DNA of 12,347 nt from assembly GCA_030632745.1 (NCBI GenBank), contig DAOVUE010000005.1, forward strand, positions 1 through 12,347, given 5' to 3'. Below the pieces are notes generated by a model. It was given only the letters and a program-made list of their open reading frames with translations, searched no databases and was not told where the DNA came from. This document shows, in pieces, positions 7,790 to 12,347 of the stretch (its first letter is position 1; the number at the start of each line of letters is the position of its first letter). Position numbers and translations under genes: made by a program. Source of the stretch: Pseudomonadota bacterium. GTDB lineage: Bacteria; Pseudomonadota; Gammaproteobacteria; GRL18.

Positions 7790-7829
7790 AAGTACCAATC
7801 TTGCTTGATTTCAAGCAAGATTGGTACTT
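7790..7829 (-). promoter_or_regulatory. 19-bp perfect hairpin in the rpsB leader
   Basis: Bases 7790-7808 pair perfectly with 7811-7829 around a nominal 2-nt centre, so in practice there is a small loop at the tip. It lies about 38 nt upstream of the rpsB ATG on the transcribed strand and is not followed by a T-run, so it is not an intrinsic terminator. It could be an RNase III site, a protein-binding element or a mobile palindrome. Its outer base touches the dispersed 20-mer. Confidence 0.7.
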
Positions 7830-7848
7830 TAATAAATGCATCATTCCT
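7829..7848 (-). repeat. Dispersed 20-mer, copy B (rpsB leader)
   Basis: The minus strand reads AGGAATGATGCATTTATTAA, identical to 2847-2866 on the plus strand. Relative to transcription the two copies therefore point in opposite directions: sense before rpsB and reversed before dxr. Copy B abuts the 19-bp hairpin, whereas copy A has no such hairpin, so the hairpin is not part of the shared unit. Confidence 0.75.
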
Positions 7849-7991
7849 AAGGGTTCGATTGTCCAAACATCCCATAAACCAACCTGATTTTTCACCCTTG
7901 CTGTCTACTATTTTAAAGCAGTAAGCGTGTCCAGGCACCCGAATTTATGTGTCGATATTAGGTCAGAATTCAGCAAAACCATTCGCAAGCG

Positions 7992-8015
7992 TTTGATTTA
8001 AAAATATAAATCAAA
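7992..8015. promoter_or_regulatory. AT-rich inverted repeat TTTGATTTA-N6-TAAATCAAA
   Basis: Two perfect 9-bp half-sites (7992-8000 and 8007-8015) are separated by 6 bp. The half-site spacing does not fit FNR (TTGAT-N4-ATCAA). It lies about 70-90 bp downstream of the candidate rpsB promoter, within the leader. It could be an operator or a weak RNA hairpin; AT-rich symmetry can also be fortuitous. Confidence 0.4.
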
Positions 8016-8086
8016 AACTGTCGGATAATTCTGCAACTATTTACAACTCAATGCCTGCTGCTGCTCACGCATAACAAGGCGAGCGT

Positions 8087-8115
8087 ATTATTCCACAAAA
8101 GCATAAAAACAACAA
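8087..8115 (-). promoter_or_regulatory. Candidate sigma-70 promoter for the rpsB cluster
   Basis: On the minus strand TTGTTG (8115-8110) is followed after 17 bp by AATAAT (8092-8087). A TGG just before the -10 gives an extended -10. Downstream is a GC-rich stretch (ACGCTCGCC), as at stringently controlled ribosomal promoters. Transcription would begin near 8080. Neither hexamer is perfect, and this was found by eye. Confidence 0.4.
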
Positions 8116-8280
8116 GAAATAGAAAAAAATTAGCTGAGGCCATAGATTCTATTAAAACCCTTTACAGGTTACTTCAATATATCACATAATAATCCTTAAT
8201 ATCTTATCAAAACAGCTTTTCTTCGCTACGGTGTCTATTCCAGGACAGGCTCCGAATCATTGTGTTCAGGCAGGTTTTCA

Positions 8281-9414
8281 TTAATTAGCCGGTTTAATTC
8301 TTAAGATTTTACCACTATCTGTTGAGAGATAAATCCACCCTTCAGGACTTTCTATAACACATCTGATACGTTCATCTAAACTTTTTAATAAACGCTCTTC
8401 ACCCACAGCCTTTGAATTTTTGTTGATGATGATTCGATTAAGATGTTTTAATTTTAATGCACCTGCAAATAGATTTCCTTGCCACTGAGGAAAAGCTTTA
8501 CCTGAATACAGCATTAAACTACCGGGAGCTATAGAAGGCACATAATATTTAACAGGTTGCTCCATACCCTTTTTATGTGTACTTTCACCTACAGCAATAG
8601 GACCCCAATATTCTTTACCATAAGAGATTATCGGCCAGCCATAATTTTTACCCGGAAGTATCAGATTGATTTCGTCTCCACCTCTTGGACCATGCTCTAT
8701 TGACCAAAGACGATGGGTATTTTTATCATAAAAAAGCCCCTGGGGATTGCGATGACCATAACTCCATATTTCTGACAGTATATTATTATCATTGATAAAG
8801 GGATTGTCATCCGGAACACTACCATCACGATTTAATCGTAAAATAGAACCGGCATGATTTAATAGATTTTGAGCATTGGGACGATGACCCCTATCACCAA
8901 TAGAGAAGAAGACATGACCTTGTTCATCAAAGGTAATACGACTGCCATAATGGTAGTTGGTTGTTCCTGATGATTGACTCACTAAAATATCTTGCCAGTG
9001 ATGTAATTTGTCTTTTTTGAGTTTAGCTCTGGCCAGGGTAGTTGCACTTTTATCACCAATTTGTTTACTATAGGTGAAATATATCCAGCCTGTTTGAGCA
9101 TAATCATCGGGTATAGCCACATCCAGCAGACCCGCTTGCCCACTATGATAAACAGAAGGGGGGTTTTTTAGCCAGGTCAGTTTGTTTTGTTTGGGATTAA
9201 CTAAGCCGGCTTTACCATTTCTTTGTGTAAAGATTATTTCATCATTGTTTAAAAAAGCCATGCCCCATATAACACCTAAACCATTAACCACTTCTTCTAT
9301 GTCAAAATTATTGGCTTTATCCTGATAAATAACATTGGATGCTTTCACTATTATATGAAGAGTAAAGAACAAACAAAAAATGATTATAAATTGAATGTAT
9401 TTACGGCTTATCAT
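8281..9414 (-). CDS. PQQ-dependent sugar dehydrogenase family protein (glucose/sorbosone dehydrogenase type), exported
   Basis: Periplasmic beta-propeller protein of the soluble aldose sugar dehydrogenase family (E. coli YliI type), which oxidises sugars or related alcohols using bound PQQ. The 377 residues begin with a Sec-type signal (MISRKYIQFIIIFCLFFTLHIIVKA, probable cut after residue 25). Family motifs in order are IWGMAFL (49-55), GQAGLLDVA (92-100), HYGSRI with the probable catalytic His at 155, IGDRG (172-176), ILRLNRDGSVPDDNPF (191-206), EIWSYGHRNPQGL (215-227), EHGPRGGDEINLILPGKNYGWP (240-261) and PEGWIYLSTD (357-366). Position 352 is Cys, in RIRCV, where I would expect Asp in many relatives. 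The start has AAGGAT about ten bases upstream. It is divergent from a diheme cytochrome c that could accept its electrons. No PQQ synthesis genes are visible here, so the true substrate and cofactor loading are unknown. Confidence 0.88.
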   Translation of the reverse strand: MISRKYIQFIIIFCLFFTLHIIVKASNVIYQDKANNFDIEEVVNGLGVIWGMAFLNNDEIIFTQRNGKAGLVNPKQNKLTWLKNPPSVYHSGQAGLLDVAIPDDYAQTGWIYFTYSKQIGDKSATTLARAKLKKDKLHHWQDILVSQSSGTTNYHYGSRITFDEQGHVFFSIGDRGHRPNAQNLLNHAGSILRLNRDGSVPDDNPFINDNNILSEIWSYGHRNPQGLFYDKNTHRLWSIEHGPRGGDEINLILPGKNYGWPIISYGKEYWGPIAVGESTHKKGMEQPVKYYVPSIAPGSLMLYSGKAFPQWQGNLFAGALKLKHLNRIIINKNSKAVGEERLLKSLDERIRCVIESPEGWIYLSTDSGKILRIKPAN

Positions 9415-9557
9415 TTGTATAAATCCTTAATTTGGATAGACAACGTATAAAAAACAGGCCTATTTGATTGCAGCTTATGTTAACATTAATACGAATTAAT
9501 AATATATCCTACTGATACATATTAATACCTAATTTATAAAGGATTTTCATCCTTAAC

Positions 9558-9586
9558 TTGAAAAATTCGCCTGGTTTTTCTATGCT
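9558..9586 (+). promoter_or_regulatory. Candidate sigma-70 promoter of the diheme cytochrome gene
   Basis: TTGAAA (9558-9563) and TATGCT (9581-9586) are separated by exactly 17 bp, matching 5/6 and 4/6 of the consensus hexamers. The start point would fall at about 9593, inside the adjacent 20-bp palindrome, leaving a leader of about 30 nt before the ATG at 9624. Confidence 0.55.
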
Positions 9587-9588
9587 TT

Positions 9589-9608
9589 AGACAATTTTAA
9601 AATTGTCT
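9589..9608. promoter_or_regulatory. Perfect 20-bp palindrome over the cytochrome start site (possible operator)
   Basis: AGACAATTTTAAAATTGTCT is fully self-complementary, with 10-bp arms and no spacer. It begins 2 bp after the candidate -10 and ends about 15 bp before the cytochrome ATG, just ahead of the GGAG ribosome site. The position suits a repressor operator. As RNA it would be a poor hairpin because it has no loop. Confidence 0.5.
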
Positions 9609-9623
9609 CTTTTGGAGCCCGAC

Positions 9624-10286
9624 ATGAAAGCAATAAATTTAATCGTCATTTTATTGATAATCCAGATAATATCCCCTACCCTGTCTCTTGCCAATCCACC
9701 TCCAGCCTATGAAGGCAGAAGGCTCTATGTTTCTTATTGTCAATTATGTCATGGTACTGACGGCAAAGGAGATGGTGCGTTAGCAAAAGCGATGGGGATT
9801 AAGCCGGCCGATTTAACCACTACAGTGCGTTCCAGAAGTGATACTATTTTAACAAAAATTATTAGCGGCAACGGCCGGCAAACTATTACCGGCAGAGATC
9901 GCCACAACATACTCAGTGATGCCATGCCCGAATGGAAAGATATCTTTACTGCTGCACAGATTAAATCACTTATTGCCTATTTGCGTTTTATCGGCAGTGC
10001 AAAACATGAGCTTATGGGCGACCCCAAGGTAGGTTTTGAACTCTATCAGCAATATTGCCAGGTATGTCATGGTGTCGAAGGTGATGGCGACGGCATTATG
10101 ACCCGCTTAATGGGTATCATGCCTATGGATCACACCAATCCAAATGAAACCAATCGCCTCAGCAATCAGGATCTGGCCAAAAGCATCCTGGAGGGTAAGG
10201 GCAGATTTATGCCGGCATGGCATAATATTCTAAGCCAAAGTGATGTTGAAGCATTGATCAGCTATATTCGCCTGCTGTCACACTGA
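9624..10286 (+). CDS. Periplasmic diheme cytochrome c
   Basis: Exported electron carrier of 220 residues with two class I cytochrome c domains in tandem. A Sec signal (MKAINLIVILLIIQIISPTLSLA) is probably cut after residue 23. Heme 1 binds at CQLCH (39-43), with likely axial Met101 in DAMPEW. Heme 2 binds at CQVCH (145-149), with likely axial Met196 in RFMPAW. Both halves share the layout YxxYCQxCHGxxGxGDG, consistent with an internal duplication. The ATG at 9624 is chosen because GGAG lies six bases before it and the signal peptide follows directly; an in-frame TTG at 9603 lies inside the palindrome. It diverges from the PQQ-type dehydrogenase, so it may be its electron acceptor, feeding a terminal oxidase. 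That link is inferred, and I cannot assign a specific named cytochrome. Confidence 0.92.
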   Translation: MKAINLIVILLIIQIISPTLSLANPPPAYEGRRLYVSYCQLCHGTDGKGDGALAKAMGIKPADLTTTVRSRSDTILTKIISGNGRQTITGRDRHNILSDAMPEWKDIFTAAQIKSLIAYLRFIGSAKHELMGDPKVGFELYQQYCQVCHGVEGDGDGIMTRLMGIMPMDHTNPNETNRLSNQDLAKSILEGKGRFMPAWHNILSQSDVEALISYIRLLSH

Positions 10287-10315
10287 ACAGGAAAATATTA
10301 GAAAGTCTTTAGTCG

Positions 10316-10337
10316 TTCCTATGCTTCAGCATAGGAA
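10316..10337. terminator. REP-like hairpin between convergent genes (possible bidirectional terminator)
   Basis: TTCCTATGC (10316-10324) pairs perfectly with GCATAGGAA (10329-10337) around a TTCA loop. It lies in the 80-bp gap between the convergent stops of the cytochrome and mechanosensitive channel genes. It lacks a T-run on both strands. The sequence resembles the CGTTCC...GGAAC type of short palindrome scattered between genes in many gammaproteobacteria, which is from memory and not checked. Confidence 0.5.
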
Positions 10338-10366
10338 TCAGATTAACAAGTAAATTTATCCTTCAT

Positions 10367-11752
10367 TTACGATGATTTGGCCAGTTGATTTTCATATTGA
10401 TATTGAAAAAGTTTAATGCCTTCTAAATCAAAGCGCTGTTTCAGGGCAAGGCGTATTTCTCTGCCGACCTGCCATTGTGACTGAGGAGCTGTTTTAACAC
10501 GGAATTTAACTTCTATTCCAGTCGGCGTAAAGGCATTAATGCCCAGCAATGCAACATCACCTAATATATCATCCACCAAATCAGGTGCTGACCGCAATTC
10601 ACTGACAACCTCTCGAATCAGAGAAAAGACCTGATCAATATCCTGCTTCACATCGATATGAAAATTAATGGCTGAATTCGCATAGCCCTTGCCGTAATTA
10701 ACCACCGATTGAATATCACCATTGGGTACATAAACAATATTACCGTCATAATTGCGTAATTTGGTAAAACGAAGATTAATATCTTCAACATTACCTGAAT
10801 GCTGGCCAACAGAGATAAAATCATCGATTTTATATTGCCCTTCAAGTACTAAAAAAATACCTGAGAAAATATCTTTAATAAATTGCTGGGCGCCGAAACC
10901 AATTGCAACACCAAATATACCGGCTCCTGCAAGAGTGTGAGTTGAATTAAAACCAAATAACTCAAGGATCAAAAAAATGCCGATAGCAATCATCAATATT
11001 GATATTGACCAGCCAAAAATTCTTAAGAAGGTTCGTGTCCTCAACGTTCTAATAGAATGCCGTTTAGCACCCTGATAAATTAACCATTTGTCAAGCAAGT
11101 CAAACAGTTTATCTTTTACAAATAATCCTATCAGCATTAGCAGGATAATAACGCCCACGATTAATGCTTTTTTTCTAGGGCTATAGCGTTTATTTTTTTC
11201 CAGTGCTAAACTACTAAGCTGTTGTTTTAACAGTTCAATTTCATCCTGCTGCTGTGATGATCTTGCAAGTTCTTTAGTAGCTTTATCATTTTTTATTTTT
11301 AACTGATCTTTTAAAGCCTGATATTCTTTTTCCAGCTGCTTAGACTGTTGCTTTAATTCATGAACAGCAGCTTTTGAGTGCAGTTTTTCAGTGTCTTTTA
11401 TCTTTGTTTTTGTTTCTTCCAGCTGCTTCTCTACATTATCAACCTTATCTTGAATAGCCTCCTTTTCAAGCAGTGCTTTCTGACCTGCTACAACGCTTTT
11501 GCTGACATCTTTTTTTTTGTCTTCCAGTATCGTTTGGGTTGAATCACTGAGTTCATTGAGTTGTTTTCTATCCAGCACATCAACATTGACAGGAGTTTCT
11601 TTATCTTTGCTGTCTTTACTGTCTTTGTCCTTTTTATCTGGGGTGGTGGTGACTACTTTTTTTACTTCTTCAGGCGTTATCTGTGCTTCTGCTATAAGCA
11701 CTACAGACAGCAGAAAAAATAATAATGATATTAAAAATAAAATTCGTTTCAT
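10367..11752 (-). CDS. MscS-family mechanosensitive ion channel with N-terminal coiled-coil region
   Basis: Inner-membrane channel that opens on membrane tension to release solutes after osmotic downshock. The 461 residues begin with a signal-like segment (1-23, ending AEA). A Lys/Asp/Ser-rich linker follows (39-52), then a long charged, probably coiled-coil stretch (about 60-185, rich in K, E, Q and D). Three membrane helices lie at about 196-212, 247-266 and 272-304. The last is the pore-lining TM3, with AGAGIFGVAIGFGAQQFIKDIFSGIFLVLEGQ. The beta domain follows, with YDGNIVYVPNGDI (335-347), then the C-terminal alpha/beta domain. The MscS core matches the family, which is 286 residues in E. 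coli MscS; the extra length is all N-terminal. It resembles larger MscS relatives, but the coiled coil is not one I can name. The start has only a weak AAGAG upstream. Confidence 0.9.
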   Translation of the reverse strand: MKRILFLISLLFFLLSVVLIAEAQITPEEVKKVVTTTPDKKDKDSKDSKDKETPVNVDVLDRKQLNELSDSTQTILEDKKKDVSKSVVAGQKALLEKEAIQDKVDNVEKQLEETKTKIKDTEKLHSKAAVHELKQQSKQLEKEYQALKDQLKIKNDKATKELARSSQQQDEIELLKQQLSSLALEKNKRYSPRKKALIVGVIILLMLIGLFVKDKLFDLLDKWLIYQGAKRHSIRTLRTRTFLRIFGWSISILMIAIGIFLILELFGFNSTHTLAGAGIFGVAIGFGAQQFIKDIFSGIFLVLEGQYKIDDFISVGQHSGNVEDINLRFTKLRNYDGNIVYVPNGDIQSVVNYGKGYANSAINFHIDVKQDIDQVFSLIREVVSELRSAPDLVDDILGDVALLGINAFTPTGIEVKFRVKTAPQSQWQVGREIRLALKQRFDLEGIKLFQYQYENQLAKSS

Positions 11753-11790
11753 TGACTAACTCTTATCAAACATGATCAGCCTTGAGCGAA

Positions 11791-11854
11791 TAAAAAGTTG
11801 CCGCTGTCTTATTTGCTATTCTTTTTATATAAAGAGAATGTTAGCAAAGCGGCA
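11791..11854 (-). terminator. Probable terminator after gltS
   Basis: On the minus strand TGCCGCT (from 11854) pairs with AGCGGCA (ending at 11799). Inner helices TTTGCT/AGCAAA and an AT-rich stem at 11818-11839 continue the hairpin, interrupted by unpaired bases. The closing stem is followed by AACTTTTTA, a short T-run. It lies between the gltS stop at 11927 and the mscS start at 11752. A perfect TATAAT (minus strand, 11896-11891) upstream of it has a poor TTGTAT 19 bp before, so I do not call it a promoter. Confidence 0.5.
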
Positions 11855-11926
11855 GCAGAAAATTTCATTTGGCTGAGGGCTCTTATAAAGATTATATTCA
11901 GGAAATATCGGAAAAATACAAAATCC

Positions 11927-12347
11927 CTAACTAAAATAGCCCAGTATAGTTTGTATTAAGACCACATTGACTAAATCAACAAAGAACGCACACACCAGAG
12001 GGACGATAACAAAGGCCAGATGGGATGGACCATAACGTTGAGTAACGGCTGTCATATTGGCCATGGCCGTTGCTGTTGAGCCCAGTGAGATACCGCCAAA
12101 GCCGGAACAGATAACGGCGGCATCATAAGTGCGCCCCATAATTTTGAAAATAACAAAAAGTGTTATGGAGGCCGCAATAACAAACTGAGCGGTGATAATG
12201 GCCAGAATAGGTCCTGCAAGATCAGCAATAACCCACAATTGCATACTCATTAATGACATTGACAGGAATATACCCAGTGAAATATCAGCGATAAGTGCCA
12301 TAGCCGTCTTCTTCGCACGCCAGTCCAGCCAGGTAAACTTGTTTGCC
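11927..12347 (-). CDS. gltS: Sodium/glutamate symporter GltS, C-terminal part (runs off the window)
   Basis: Inner-membrane Na+-coupled glutamate importer of the GltS (ESS) family. Only the last 139 residues are visible; the frame is open to the window edge at 12347, so the gene is cut by the window and not necessarily broken. Visible membrane segments include ADISLGIFLSMSLMSMQLW. The conserved block YDAAVICSGFGGISLGSTATAMANMTAVTQRYGPSHLAFVIVPLVCAFFVDLVN closely follows the E. coli GltS C terminus (GATPTAIANMQAITERFGPSH). An internal Met at 12301 is not the start. It is probably monocistronic with respect to mscS, because a terminator-like hairpin follows. Confidence 0.9.
   Translation of the reverse strand, partial: ANKFTWLDWRAKKTAMALIADISLGIFLSMSLMSMQLWVIADLAGPILAIITAQFVIAASITLFVIFKIMGRTYDAAVICSGFGGISLGSTATAMANMTAVTQRYGPSHLAFVIVPLVCAFFVDLVNVVLIQTILGYFS

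Larger units (their letters stand above)
7753..8280. other. 528-bp noncoding region upstream of rpsB
   Basis: I find no convincing gene here. From left to right on the plus strand it holds the rpsB ribosome site, the 19-bp hairpin, the 20-mer repeat, an AT-rich inverted repeat (7992-8015), a candidate promoter (8087-8115) and then about 165 bp after the stop of the sugar dehydrogenase gene. That last stretch shows no clear intrinsic terminator for the dehydrogenase. If the candidate promoter is right, the rpsB leader is over 300 nt. Confidence 0.6.

Noticed and set aside
7753..7938. 62-residue N-terminal extension of S2
   Set aside because: The S2 family starts at [10 protein letters not shown] with a good ribosome site. 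The extension translates the leader hairpin and 20-mer repeat.
11499..11759. Plus-strand frame rich in Ser and Leu, antisense to the mscS start
   Set aside because: The composition is the complement of the Lys/Asp/Ser-rich linker and coiled coil; no independent gene signal.
1..12347. CRISPR array, integrated phage, toxin-antitoxin or defence module
   Set aside because: No regularly spaced repeats, transposase, integrase or defence-type protein is present; the protein-coding content is conserved housekeeping genes plus four ordinary accessory families.

Overview
This is an AT-rich gammaproteobacterial chromosome segment. Its main part is a highly conserved housekeeping cluster on the minus strand, read from right to left: rpsB, tsf, pyrH, frr, uppS, cdsA, dxr, rseP. 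Every protein is close to the usual family length with catalytic motifs intact. The order uppS-cdsA-dxr-rseP, with dxr after cdsA, is the arrangement I associate with Pseudomonas-like gammaproteobacteria; in E. coli dxr lies directly after frr. No marker in the window fixes the genus.

Layout: bases 1-173 form a long imperfect palindrome just past the rseP stop. Bases 187-7752 hold the eight-gene cluster, with short gaps that contain structured DNA: an 8-bp tandem repeat and a dispersed 20-mer before dxr, a long hairpin between pyrH and frr, and a terminator-like hairpin between rpsB and tsf. Bases 7753-8280 are a long noncoding region with a candidate rpsB promoter, a 19-bp perfect hairpin and a second, inverted copy of the 20-mer. 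Bases 8281-10286 hold a divergent pair: a PQQ-type soluble sugar dehydrogenase (minus) and a secreted diheme cytochrome c (plus), separated by a promoter region with a perfect 20-bp palindrome. Bases 10367-11752 encode an MscS-type mechanosensitive channel with a long coiled-coil N-terminal region. The window ends inside a gltS-type sodium/glutamate symporter gene (minus).

The cluster joins translation (S2, EF-Ts, ribosome recycling factor), pyrimidine nucleotide supply (UMP kinase), isoprenoid and undecaprenyl synthesis (Dxr, UppS), phospholipid synthesis (CdsA) and envelope stress proteolysis (RseP). The dehydrogenase and cytochrome could form a periplasmic oxidation route from sugar to cytochrome, but that is inferred from proximity. 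I see no CRISPR array, tRNA, rRNA, transposase, phage gene or defence system. The most unusual features are noncoding: the 173-nt palindrome, whose plus-strand RNA gains 11 G-U pairs, and the structured leaders and repeats around rpsB and dxr.
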